From Butyrivibrio sp. MB2005 (GTDB lineage: Bacteria; Bacillota; Clostridia; Lachnospirales; Lachnospiraceae), in assembly GCF_000424285.1 (NCBI RefSeq), contig NZ_AUJP01000009.1, positions 1 to 64,000 on the forward strand: a stretch of 64,000 bases of DNA, written 5' to 3'. The notes under the pieces are model-generated. The model saw only the letters and a program-made list of their open reading frames with translations. It was not told the DNA's origin and ran no database searches. The position numbers were made by a program, and so were the translations under genes. Positions within the stretch are counted from its first letter, which is position 1. Each line of letters begins with the position of its first letter. Positions 8,278-16,672 of this stretch are shown piece by piece.

Positions 8278-9960
8278 ATGAAAAATAAGAAACGCGCACG
8301 GTCATACCCCGTTGTCCAGGTTTTAAGTAAAACTGTGTATCTCGCCATTCCGGTCATCATTTTATTCATAGTGGTGAGCTGGTTTTCTTTTTCAGAGATC
8401 AGAAAACAGAACAATCTGGCAGTGGAGAACACCGTAAACATCTATCAAACTGAATTAGGGCACAGATTGTCTGCCATAACCCACTTCATTCAGTGGACGG
8501 TGGTACACGATCCTATTTTGGATGGCTTCGTCAGGGAAAACCACATGGGCGATTACAGAAACGCCAGCAACGAACTGCGCCTTCGTGTAAGCGACATGCA
8601 GTATTCCACGGGTGATGAATACCAGTATTTTTTCTATTGGGATGAAAAGGATATCTTTTTCAATGCGTCGGAAATCAAGGTTGATTACGACACCTATAAA
8701 GAAATCAAAGAAAAAATAAGATCAGATGTGAAAAGCAAAGAGGATCCCACAGGCAGTTTTTCCTGGAAGCCTTTTTCTTTTGGCGGCAAAGAATTCCTGT
8801 ATTATATGATCACATACAGACACAGAACCTTTGCCTGCCTAGTCTCCATGGAAGATATTCTCTCGCCCCTCTACTCATTGAATCTGGGCGAGAATGGATC
8901 AATCAGCGCCATCAGCCCGGACGGTGAAGTATTCTACAAAACCAAGGAGGGACCCGCAGGCATTATCAGCAGCGTTTACAACAGGCAGTTATTCCCTGCA
9001 AGCAAGTCACTTCTCCCCTTCTCTCTTGCCATCGATTCAAGAGTTCTGGGAAACTACGGAAAACTGTTCGTGCTGCAGGTTATTGTATTCCTTGCTGCAC
9101 TGATGCTGAGCTTCATAATGGCGGGATATATTCTTGTGAGCTATAAAAAGGTCATCCTGCCAATTAAGATGTTTTCAAAGAGTCTCTCGGAGATGGACTC
9201 TGTTTCCGATGGTGAAGGTCTGGACCTTACCGACAGCAAGATTCAGGAGCTTAACCAGATAAATGAGCAGTTCAAGAACCTGATCCATGAGATAACAAGG
9301 CTCAGAATCGACATTTATGAAGCTGAGCTTGATAAAAACAAATTCATGATTCACTTCCTGCAACAGCAGATAAAACCTCACTTTTACCTAAACTGCCTCA
9401 CAACTGTGGACAGCATGGTGAGCCTTGGTGATATCGACGCAGCAAAAAAGATGCTGATGTTTACATCAAAGTACTTCCGCTATCTTTTCCAGGTGGACAT
9501 GAACACAGTGCCTCTCATAAATGAGGTGCAACATGTAGAGGATTATCTGTCAATTCAAAACATGAGACTTAGCCGCTCTACGCTGTACGAAGCGGACATT
9601 CCAAGTGAGTGTAACAGCATGGAGATTCCTCCCCTGCTGCTTATCACTTTTATTGAGAACTCCGTAAAACACGCTGTTCCTCCGGAGGGTGAAAGCCTGA
9701 AGATATGGATAAAATGCAGAATGATGAATCACAACGCCATGGAAATCATCATCTGCGACAACGGCCAGGGCTTCTCAAGAGATGTCCTCACCAAGATAAG
9801 GAACGGCGAAGATATGGAGGAAGATGGCAACCACATCGGCATTACCAACTGCATCAAGCGTCTGGGACTGCTTTATGACAACAATTTCAAGCTCCTTACG
9901 GAGAACAACAAACCCCGCGGCGCAAAGATAACTCTGCGAATCCCGGTGAATGATAAATGA
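8278..9960 (+). CDS. Sensor histidine kinase, YesM type
   Basis: A 560-residue kinase: membrane segment at residues 18-38, a large extracellular sensor of about 225 residues, a second membrane segment at about 263-287, a HAMP-like linker with coiled coil (about 320-360), then a His_kinase domain and HATPase domain. The phospho-acceptor is His368 in QQIKPHFYLNCL, which differs from the usual QINPHFLYNTL. The ATP-binding boxes are FIENSVKHA and DNGQGF. The ATG at 8278 gives the expected short N-terminus; no strong ribosome site was seen, and a TATAAT at 8266-8271 is close enough that transcription might start near the ATG. It probably senses sugar or binding-protein state and signals to the next gene. 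Confidence 0.85.
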   Translation: MKNKKRARSYPVVQVLSKTVYLAIPVIILFIVVSWFSFSEIRKQNNLAVENTVNIYQTELGHRLSAITHFIQWTVVHDPILDGFVRENHMGDYRNASNELRLRVSDMQYSTGDEYQYFFYWDEKDIFFNASEIKVDYDTYKEIKEKIRSDVKSKEDPTGSFSWKPFSFGGKEFLYYMITYRHRTFACLVSMEDILSPLYSLNLGENGSISAISPDGEVFYKTKEGPAGIISSVYNRQLFPASKSLLPFSLAIDSRVLGNYGKLFVLQVIVFLAALMLSFIMAGYILVSYKKVILPIKMFSKSLSEMDSVSDGEGLDLTDSKIQELNQINEQFKNLIHEITRLRIDIYEAELDKNKFMIHFLQQQIKPHFYLNCLTTVDSMVSLGDIDAAKKMLMFTSKYFRYLFQVDMNTVPLINEVQHVEDYLSIQNMRLSRSTLYEADIPSECNSMEIPPLLLITFIENSVKHAVPPEGESLKIWIKCRMMNHNAMEIIICDNGQGFSRDVLTKIRNGEDMEEDGNHIGITNCIKRLGLLYDNNFKLLTENNKPRGAKITLRIPVNDK

Positions 9961-9967
9961 GGTACAA

Positions 9968-11155
9968 ATGAACATTTTACTGGTTGATGACGATCGTTTT
10001 GTCATCGCAGCACTGGAAAAAAATATGGACTGGGAAAGCCTTGGTATTACCAATGTTTTCATCGCTTATGATATTAAGAAGGCACAGGAGATACTGGCAA
10101 ATAATACAGTGGATCTGCTTCTTAGTGACATCGACATGCCACAGGGAAGCGGTCTTGATCTCCTGGGAATTTTGCGCGAGCAGGGAAACAGCATACCCGC
10201 TATTTTCCTGACTAATTACGCTGATTTTTCCTATGCAAAAAGAGCACTGGAGCTGCGATCCTTCCACTATTTCCTAAAACCCATAGATTATGATGAGCTC
10301 AGCAAAATTATAAAGCAGGCTCTATTGGAGGCAACTTCTGATGGCCGTGATATGGCCACTTCCATGTCCAAATTATGGTATGACTATCTGATAGACAGGC
10401 GCATCACCTATAAGGCTCTCATGTCCGATATGAATAGGCATCAGGTCTTTGAAAAGGGAATTCCCTCATACATAACATGCCTTATCCAATTCGGTAACGG
10501 TAAGCTGGATGATGACAGAGGAATGATGGCAGCCCGCATAAGGCATATTACCGAGTCCATCTTCGGAAGTGCTTTCACCTCCCAGGGCGTACTTATCCCC
10601 TATCAGTCAGAGGATTTCATTCTGTTTGCTCTTATACCTGTAGATGGTGATGAAGCCGTAGGTGCAAGATTGCGACCTCTTTTTGGTGAATTATATTACT
10701 CATTGTCGGATGAATTTGGAGTTAGTCTCAGGCTTTTCCTGAGTTCTGAAAAAAAGGTAGGCGAGATTCCGGATGTTCTGGACAGTATGCTAAACATGAG
10801 AACCATGCCCTTTGATGAGGAATCTTCCGTTATCTACATAGACGAAACCTCGGTTACTACGCTGCTTCAGTATGTAGATGCACATTTTACGGAGGATATG
10901 AGCCGCGAGCATCTATCGGAGCTGTTCTATTTTGCGCCGGATTATATCACCAAGATTTTCAGAAAAGAAACCGGCATGAGTTTTAAGAATTACATAATAG
11001 AAAAGCGTTTGGATCTTGCCAGAAAGCTCCTGCAGACTACAGATTATTCTGTCAGGGACATTTCCCTGAAGGTAGGCTATGACAACTACTCTTACTTCAC
11101 CAGACTTTTCAAAAAAAGCTTTGGCGTAACGCCTGTGGAATTCAGGGGGAAATAA
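9968..11155 (+). CDS. AraC-type response regulator, YesN type
   Basis: A 395-residue two-domain regulator. The receiver domain (residues 1-120) has the acidic pocket DDD at 7-9, phospho-acceptor Asp54 in LLLSDIDMP and a conserved Lys in FLKPIDY. A linker of about 170 residues follows, then an AraC helix-turn-helix pair in the last 100 residues, ending with GYDNYSYFTRLFKKSFGVTP. The ATG at 9968 follows the kinase stop by seven bases and has GAGGT upstream; an ATG at 9950 lacks a good site. It likely activates the divergent importer/GH31 operon and perhaps the GH8 gene. Confidence 0.87.
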   Translation: MNILLVDDDRFVIAALEKNMDWESLGITNVFIAYDIKKAQEILANNTVDLLLSDIDMPQGSGLDLLGILREQGNSIPAIFLTNYADFSYAKRALELRSFHYFLKPIDYDELSKIIKQALLEATSDGRDMATSMSKLWYDYLIDRRITYKALMSDMNRHQVFEKGIPSYITCLIQFGNGKLDDDRGMMAARIRHITESIFGSAFTSQGVLIPYQSEDFILFALIPVDGDEAVGARLRPLFGELYYSLSDEFGVSLRLFLSSEKKVGEIPDVLDSMLNMRTMPFDEESSVIYIDETSVTTLLQYVDAHFTEDMSREHLSELFYFAPDYITKIFRKETGMSFKNYIIEKRLDLARKLLQTTDYSVRDISLKVGYDNYSYFTRLFKKSFGVTPVEFRGK

Positions 11156-11176
11156 ATCCGGTTCGTCGTGCTACAC

Positions 11177-11240
11177 AAAAAATCCCACAAAGGATGTCAC
11201 CGTTTCGGTTTCGTAGGACTTCCTTTGTGGGATTTTATTT
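11177..11240. terminator. Bidirectional terminator after yesN-like gene
   Basis: AAAATCCCACAAAGGA (11179-11194) pairs with TCCTTTGTGGGATTTT (11221-11236), a perfect 16-bp stem with a 26-nt loop and a T-rich tail on both strands. It separates two convergent genes. Confidence 0.8.
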
Positions 11241-11242
11241 AA

Positions 11243-12055
11243 TCATGAAAATTTCATTTTACCGGTTGCTGTATAGTTCTCAAACATTTCTTTATATCTA
11301 TCGAGTACTTCGGCATCCTCATGGGAGACTTCCCTGTTTCCTTCAGATCCCAGGGCCAGAATAAACTGTCCAAGCATATAATAGCCATAAACAAATACGC
11401 CGTTTTCATTAGGCCCATAAATGATACATTCCTTGTGACCATCGGCTTCTCCGACTCTGGGCTCACCAAAGACTGTTTTCACCTGTCCGTATTTTTCACA
11501 AAACTCCTTCACGGAGATTTTCATCTTGGCTATTCGTTCCTTGTGAGCATTGATATTACTCATGATAAGTACCATCACAATTTCAATCAGTATTAGAACC
11601 GCAGAGGGCAATCCCTTCTCAATATCCGTGACAATATAAAATACAACAAAGGCTATCAGACACAGAGCAAACATACGCATGACCAGCGCCATATTCCTGT
11701 CCACCTTAAGATCGATCACCTCTCCCGCAGACGTTGCCATAAATGCAAGACCTTCCATCATCAGCAAAAACACAACAACCATGCCTTTTCCATTCGAATG
11801 ACTGATATAAAGATAAACTGTGCCAAAGGCCATGAGCCCCATGCCTATGATATCGCTCAGAACATTTGTCATTCTGTAGCCTATATGATCCGAAAACCAC
11901 CCATATATCATCTGCAGCCTGAAGTAGCCAATCATGAATAAAAATATGGAAATTCCCAGAATTACATAGGATGTAACCGTCAGATTCCTTGGCAGAAAAA
12001 ACAGAACCACGTATGACAATACCAGGGCAAGAACATTTATCCAGTTATGTTTCAT
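11243..12055 (-). CDS. Membrane protein of unknown function with C-terminal soluble domain
   Basis: A 270-residue protein not recognised by family. The first 170 residues hold about six hydrophobic segments. The last ~100 residues are soluble and begin with INAHKERIAKMKISVKEFCEKYG. The tail reads like a helical cytoplasmic domain containing short beta stretches (CIIYGPNENGVFVYGYYMLG). AGAGG lies about ten bases before the ATG. It has its own upstream terminator and convergent neighbour, so appears to be a single-gene unit. The membrane part loosely resembles half of an MFS or MarR-linked permease, but I do not claim that. Confidence 0.55.
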   Translation of the reverse strand: MKHNWINVLALVLSYVVLFFLPRNLTVTSYVILGISIFLFMIGYFRLQMIYGWFSDHIGYRMTNVLSDIIGMGLMAFGTVYLYISHSNGKGMVVVFLLMMEGLAFMATSAGEVIDLKVDRNMALVMRMFALCLIAFVVFYIVTDIEKGLPSAVLILIEIVMVLIMSNINAHKERIAKMKISVKEFCEKYGQVKTVFGEPRVGEADGHKECIIYGPNENGVFVYGYYMLGQFILALGSEGNREVSHEDAEVLDRYKEMFENYTATGKMKFS

Positions 12056-12127
12056 ATCTCAAAAACCTCTTTCTGCGCTATTTAAAGCCTTTCCCATTAT
12101 AGCATGGTATGAATAGTGCTCAAAACA

Positions 12128-12160
12128 AAATCACAGGCTCTTATGGGCCTGTGATTTCGT
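12128..12160 (-). terminator. Terminator at the end of the cobalamin operon
   Basis: AAATCACAGGC (12128-12138) pairs perfectly with GCCTGTGATTT (12146-12156), with an 8-nt loop and T-rich flanks on both strands. It lies 60 bases after the last gene of the cobalamin operon and can also work on the plus strand. Confidence 0.75.
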
Positions 12161-12218
12161 TTTGGCTATAACACCTCGTTATATGCGTAAAGCTATTTTA
12201 CGCCATTTGGGGCGATAA

Positions 12219-12749
12219 TCAATTCGTCTTAACCATCCTCATGGCTCTTCCAATGGGATAATACAGCACAAGCATTATGGTGAAATTACCTATGCAATGA
12301 ACAAAGTCCCAGGGAATGCCTGCAACCCACCAGGTAAAGGCTGAGCGTATGCCGGCACCAAGGCCTCCGGAGCTTACTCCGATGACAAAATATGGAATGG
12401 AACAAAGGGCTCCAAAGCACAGGCCAAAAACACCTGAGATTATGGCCCATAACAGGGCTGATGTGTTTTTTCTGAAAAACCATGCTATGGCTACAAGAAG
12501 CGGCCATGCGTAGAGATACATGATCCACCATAGATGGGGGCCGTAAAAGGCGCCTTCCACCAATATAAAAACCGGAACCACAGCGACGATTTTCCATCCA
12601 AAATACAGAGTAAACATTATGAGCCAAAAGCTTGTGAGCTCTACGTTTGGCATGCTGCTAAGTGCAAACTTCGACACTTCTATAACAGCTACCATTATGC
12701 CTATCTGTGCTATATCAAGAATTGAAAATCCTTTTCCGGTTCCGGTCAT
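12219..12749 (-). CDS. ECF transporter S component, probably corrinoid-related
   Basis: A 176-residue, very hydrophobic protein with about six membrane segments. Length and layout fit the substrate-binding (S) component of an energy-coupling-factor importer. It is the last gene of the riboswitch-led cobalamin operon and lies 31 bases after a DUF4430 gene, so a corrinoid or a corrinoid precursor such as alpha-ribazole is the likely substrate; this is inferred from position, not from a substrate motif. No ECF A or T subunit is nearby, as expected for a group II system sharing a common energising module. AAGGAC lies nine bases before the ATG. Confidence 0.65.
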   Translation of the reverse strand: MTGTGKGFSILDIAQIGIMVAVIEVSKFALSSMPNVELTSFWLIMFTLYFGWKIVAVVPVFILVEGAFYGPHLWWIMYLYAWPLLVAIAWFFRKNTSALLWAIISGVFGLCFGALCSIPYFVIGVSSGGLGAGIRSAFTWWVAGIPWDFVHCIGNFTIMLVLYYPIGRAMRMVKTN

Positions 12750-12780
12750 TTCTGAATTGTCCTTAAGTTTCTATAATTGA

Positions 12781-13200
12781 TTACTGAGCTGCCTCAAAAG
12801 CCCATGTATAAGTCTCGCCGTCAGCTACAGGCTGAGAATCTGCACCGTACTGACCATACTCACCGTTTACATAAAGTGCCCAATATGCACCATCCTGAGC
12901 GTAATCAGCTCTCTCTTCATTAACATACTCAACCATAAGGCCGTAATCGCCGTCTGTTCCTGAATAACTAAAGCCTGAACCGTTCTCTGCAAGCTCATCC
13001 ATAGCACCTTTAAGGTACTCAGCATCTGTAGAAAGATCGTAATCTGTAACTTCTCCTGCACTGTTCTTTACTTCAATAACAATGTTCTTGCCACCCTTGT
13101 TTGTAGCAGGTCTGTTAAACATGAAAACTGCTGCAAAAATAGCGATAAGTGCTACAAGCACTACTCCTCCGATAATAATACCTTTCTTGTTGTTTTTCAT
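12781..13200 (-). CDS. DUF4430 (transcobalamin-like) surface protein
   Basis: A 139-residue protein with a positively charged start and one membrane segment (residues 8-28), so a signal anchor with the rest outside. The outer part matches the DUF4430/transcobalamin C-terminal beta domain: YWALYVNGEYGQYGAD followed by VADGETYTWAFE. In intrinsic factor and transcobalamin this domain contacts cobalamin. The ATG overlaps the cobD stop (ATGA) with GGAGGAG upstream, so it is translationally coupled to cobD. With the ECF S component next to it, it probably captures corrinoids for import. Confidence 0.75.
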   Translation of the reverse strand: MKNNKKGIIIGGVVLVALIAIFAAVFMFNRPATNKGGKNIVIEVKNSAGEVTDYDLSTDAEYLKGAMDELAENGSGFSYSGTDGDYGLMVEYVNEERADYAQDGAYWALYVNGEYGQYGADSQPVADGETYTWAFEAAQ

Positions 13201-14354
13201 AATGTCTCCTCCATTTGTATTATCAGCCTTTTATTGGCTTCTTTATCTTTTACCGCGATTCGATAGTAGCCCTTCCCAAGGCCCTCGAAATTCGCGCAAT
13301 CACGAATCAGTATACCACTGTTTAAGAGTTTCTCATACAAATCTTCTTCGCTATACACCAGAAAAAAGTTTGTATCTGAAGGATAAACTTTACAGCCTCT
13401 GCGCCTGAAAGCATCCATCAATTGTGCTCTCTCTTCTTTTATGTACTTATTGGACTTCTCCACAAAATCGCCGGACATAAGATGCTCTGCGCATGCTACT
13501 CCTACGCTCTGGGCGAAAACAGACATGTTCCACTCAGGAAGATATTTTGACAGGTTCCTGATATTCTCCTTAGACGAAATGGCATAACCCACCCGTACTC
13601 CGGGTATCGAGAAAAGCTTGGTATATGCATTGATTATGAAAAGCTTCGGACACAAATCCAGATAGCAAACTGCACTTGGATTCTGCATTGTCAGATTTAG
13701 AAAACACTCGTCAACGATAAGTGCTGTATCTGTAACAGCGCATGTTTTCACAATTTTATCAAGTACCTTAGGTGTTATGCACCTTCCTGTGGGATTATTT
13801 GGATTCGTGATGATCACAAGGTCCGTGGATTCATCGATTCTGTCGGCAAAATCCTCTCTGAGTTCAAAGTCCTCATTTTCGATACATTGATACATTGATG
13901 TATTGACATCACCACATGCCATTAATGCATGCCTGTATCCGTAAAAGCTTGGCACAGGAAGCAGTGCTTTCCCGGGATTTAGCATCTTTACTATGGCAAA
14001 AATCAGTTCTGATGCACCGTTTCCGCCGATAATGTTTTCTGATGTAAGACGTAAATCCGGATTTTTAGTACTACTATCCCCGGTCTCCTCACCTGCTGCG
14101 GCTGCAAAATCCGATAAATGCTTATTCTCCGCTTCTGCGACCTTCTCTCTAAAGAGCTTCTGAGTAATATCAGGATATTTATCTACGTCATTTATCGCAT
14201 CGCGAAGGGCGTTCATCACCTGCTCCGGGCATGGATACGGGTTCAGATTTACCGAAAAGTCATATTCTATTTTCTTGTCGTATATTTCTCCGCCGTGAAG
14301 CACTAAGTTCCTCCAGTTATTCAAGCTCCGGCCACCAAGATATGCCGGCTTCAT
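13197..14354 (-). CDS. cobD: L-threonine-O-3-phosphate decarboxylase CobD
   Basis: A 385-residue fold-type I PLP enzyme related to histidinol-phosphate aminotransferase. Visible motifs are SVNLNPYPCPE near residue 34, NPNNPTGR, the Asp in VDECFLNLT, and the PLP lysine in YTKLFSIPGVRVGY. CobD makes (R)-1-amino-2-propanol phosphate, the linker between corrin and nucleotide loop. Residues of about 80-100 include a loosely conserved insertion. It follows cbiB by 10 bases, and CbiB uses its product. A second copy of the HisC family cannot be excluded by motif alone, but the operon settles the call. Confidence 0.85.
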   Translation of the reverse strand: MKPAYLGGRSLNNWRNLVLHGGEIYDKKIEYDFSVNLNPYPCPEQVMNALRDAINDVDKYPDITQKLFREKVAEAENKHLSDFAAAAGEETGDSSTKNPDLRLTSENIIGGNGASELIFAIVKMLNPGKALLPVPSFYGYRHALMACGDVNTSMYQCIENEDFELREDFADRIDESTDLVIITNPNNPTGRCITPKVLDKIVKTCAVTDTALIVDECFLNLTMQNPSAVCYLDLCPKLFIINAYTKLFSIPGVRVGYAISSKENIRNLSKYLPEWNMSVFAQSVGVACAEHLMSGDFVEKSNKYIKEERAQLMDAFRRRGCKVYPSDTNFFLVYSEEDLYEKLLNSGILIRDCANFEGLGKGYYRIAVKDKEANKRLIIQMEETL

Positions 14355-14369
14355 TCTAAACTCATCTTA

Positions 14370-15359
14370 TTATTTGATTAAAAACCACGCTAAAAATCCA
14401 ATCGCCAGCAGCATGCAAAGGCACAGATACTCTGTAATATACATCAGTGTACAGGCCCGCTTTATGTCATCAAGCTCAATCTCTCTGACAGGATCCCCAA
14501 TGAACGGCTTTTTCACCAATTTGCCAAAATAGTAGGCATCTCCTGCAAGCTGCAGTGATAAAGCTCCTGCGCTAGCGCTCTCTGTCTGTGCAGAATTGGG
14601 ACTCTTGTGGTTATATCTGTCCCTTTTGAAAATTCTGAATGCATCCTTTCCGGAGAAGCTTTTTCCGCCCAGAAAAGCTCCTAAAATCATCAACAGAGCG
14701 CTGATCCTTGCAGGTATATAATTCACCACATCATCAAGCTTTGCCGCTGCTCTGCCAAAATATTCATATCTGTCGTTGTGATAGCCAACCATAGAATCCA
14801 TGGTATTTATGGACTTGTATAAAAAGCCAAGAACCGGTCCGCCTATAAAGGTGTAGATGAGAGGCGCAATAACGCCATCTGAGGTGTTTTCCGCAATCGT
14901 CTCTACAACTGCTCTCTCAATGCCCTTTTCATCAAGGTTAGCCGTATCTCTGCCCACAATCATGGAAACCGCATATCTGGCATCCTCTATGGTTTTATCC
15001 CGAAGCGCATAATACACCTTCATGCTCTCTACCCTTAGGCTTTTTGCGGCCAGAATGTAGCAGGTCAGCACTGCTTCAAGAGCAATGCCTACATAAGGAT
15101 GAATTGCATAGGCGCCACGCATCAACCCCAGCGTAACCACCACAGTCAGCACAGTCACGATTATGCAGAGAAAAACTCCTCTTACGAACTCGCTTCTGTT
15201 ATTCCTCTTTTTTTCCTCTGTTTTTCCCAAAAGCGACTTGTCCAAAAAGCTTATCAGGTTACCTATAAGCCTTATGGGATGCGGAATATTCCAGGGATCA
15301 CCGATTATCTGATCCAGGCAAAATCCGATCAAAAACGCTGCTATATGATAAATCATCAA
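14370..15359 (-). CDS. cbiB: Adenosylcobinamide-phosphate synthase CbiB
   Basis: A 329-residue membrane protein of the CbiB/CobD-type amidoligase family, which attaches aminopropanol phosphate to adenosylcobyric acid. It starts with the typical DQIIGDPWNIPHPIRLIG segment and contains GVIAPLIYTFIGGP and GYHNDRYEYFGRAAAKLDD. About five membrane segments are seen. The frame can begin at TTG 15359 or ATG 15356; AGAGGA lies 11 bases before the TTG, so the TTG is slightly favoured. It lies 16 bases after cobS. Confidence 0.9.
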   Translation of the reverse strand: MMIYHIAAFLIGFCLDQIIGDPWNIPHPIRLIGNLISFLDKSLLGKTEEKKRNNRSEFVRGVFLCIIVTVLTVVVTLGLMRGAYAIHPYVGIALEAVLTCYILAAKSLRVESMKVYYALRDKTIEDARYAVSMIVGRDTANLDEKGIERAVVETIAENTSDGVIAPLIYTFIGGPVLGFLYKSINTMDSMVGYHNDRYEYFGRAAAKLDDVVNYIPARISALLMILGAFLGGKSFSGKDAFRIFKRDRYNHKSPNSAQTESASAGALSLQLAGDAYYFGKLVKKPFIGDPVREIELDDIKRACTLMYITEYLCLCMLLAIGFLAWFLIK

Positions 15360-15375
15360 TTTAATAAATATCCTC

Positions 15376-16146
15376 TCACAAAATCGCTAATACTATCAGC
15401 AAAAAGGCTTCGCCCATAACCACAAAAAATCCCGCAGTATCACCGCTTACACCGCCAAACTGCTTGTCACAGAGCTTTTTATACCACAGGCAAAAAAGGC
15501 ATCCTGCCGCTGCGCAGACGACGCCTGCCAAAAGATTCTGATATACCATAAATGCTATAGCCAAAACTGCCTGAATACTAAGAAAAATCACATCACCGCT
15601 GCTGCTTTTCCCTGTTTCCATGTTAAGCATTCCGTCCTTTTTGGCATTCCTGAAAACTATGCTGGTGATGCCGCAAAGAGCTCTTATCAGAAAATAGGAT
15701 GCCATATAGATATAGACCAGTGAAAAGTCCTCTTTAACCATGGCTGATCCAAGGAGCAGATAGAGAGCCGCAAGCCAGATAAGGAGTAATGTTCCGACAC
15801 TTATTACCGCAAAAGCGCCGATATGAGGATCCTTCATGATTTCAAGCTTTTTCTCCTTAGGCTGATATGAATGCAGGGCGTCCTGAACATCCATGAATCC
15901 ATCCACATGAAAGCCGCCGGTTACGATAAGCGGGAGCGCCGTCAAAAGGAGTGTCATCACCATCACAGGTAGCGACAGCCTGACTCCTACATATAGCAAA
16001 AGGTAGGAAAGTCCGCCGATCACAGCCCCCACAAAGGGCAGAAATGAAATGGCATGCTTCATGTTTTCCTCATCCCATTCAAATATGGGCATCGGAATCT
16101 TCGAATATAATGAAAATGAAATTATTATGCTCTTAATTATTTTCAA
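15376..16146 (-). CDS. cobS: Adenosylcobinamide-GDP ribazoletransferase CobS
   Basis: A 256-residue integral membrane protein that joins adenosylcobinamide-GDP with alpha-ribazole to finish the cofactor. Diagnostic segments are FLPFVGAVIGG near residue 37, and TGGFHVDGFMDVQDAL near 76-91 with the metal-binding acidic residues. The start is a TTG at 16146 with GGAG about ten bases upstream, inside the last 14 bases of cobU, so the two are translationally coupled. About six membrane segments are present. Confidence 0.9.
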   Translation of the reverse strand: MKIIKSIIISFSLYSKIPMPIFEWDEENMKHAISFLPFVGAVIGGLSYLLLYVGVRLSLPVMVMTLLLTALPLIVTGGFHVDGFMDVQDALHSYQPKEKKLEIMKDPHIGAFAVISVGTLLLIWLAALYLLLGSAMVKEDFSLVYIYMASYFLIRALCGITSIVFRNAKKDGMLNMETGKSSSGDVIFLSIQAVLAIAFMVYQNLLAGVVCAAAGCLFCLWYKKLCDKQFGGVSGDTAGFFVVMGEAFLLIVLAIL

Positions 16147-16672
16147 TTACCCATTCTCCGTCTTTTATCTCATAAACAGTGTCAGATAATGCCTTAAGTC
16201 TGCTGTTTACCATATCGATCAGTTTAACGTACCTTTTGGTATCTTCATCGTAATTCTCATCTTCAAGGGGAAAATGATTCGTGACGATGACCATGTTTTT
16301 CGATACGCTGCAAAGCTTTTTCACTGAATCCATGATGTAATCCGCAAGAGCATCATCGCTCAACCCCGCATTATTTTCATCATGCATCTCATTGCCGATA
16401 AGATTGGACATACACTCTAAAAGGCAGGTGGAATCTGCTAAATCCGGCACGGATGATATCAGCTCCTGAACCCGCAGAGGCTTTTCAATAGTAGAAAATC
16501 CCTTGCCGTCCCGTCTTGCAATATGTCGCTTAACCCGCTGTGCGCCTTCCTCTCCAAATGGTATCATTGTGGCAATATAGTATTTTTTTACGCCCTCCGA
16601 AAGGGTAACAGCCAACTCTTCGGCCTTTTCCGACTTGCCGCTACCGGGCGTACCCACTACCAGAATTGTCAT
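16133..16672 (-). CDS. cobU: Adenosylcobinamide kinase/guanylyltransferase CobU
   Basis: A 179-residue bifunctional nucleotide-loop enzyme. The P-loop GTPGSGKS lies at residues 7-14, and VKRHIARR holds the His50 expected to form the GMP adduct (His46 in the Salmonella protein). It phosphorylates adenosylcobinamide and transfers GMP to it for CobS. The ATG directly follows the cobT stop codon without a gap. Confidence 0.9.
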   Translation of the reverse strand: MTILVVGTPGSGKSEKAEELAVTLSEGVKKYYIATMIPFGEEGAQRVKRHIARRDGKGFSTIEKPLRVQELISSVPDLADSTCLLECMSNLIGNEMHDENNAGLSDDALADYIMDSVKKLCSVSKNMVIVTNHFPLEDENYDEDTKRYVKLIDMVNSRLKALSDTVYEIKDGEWVIENN

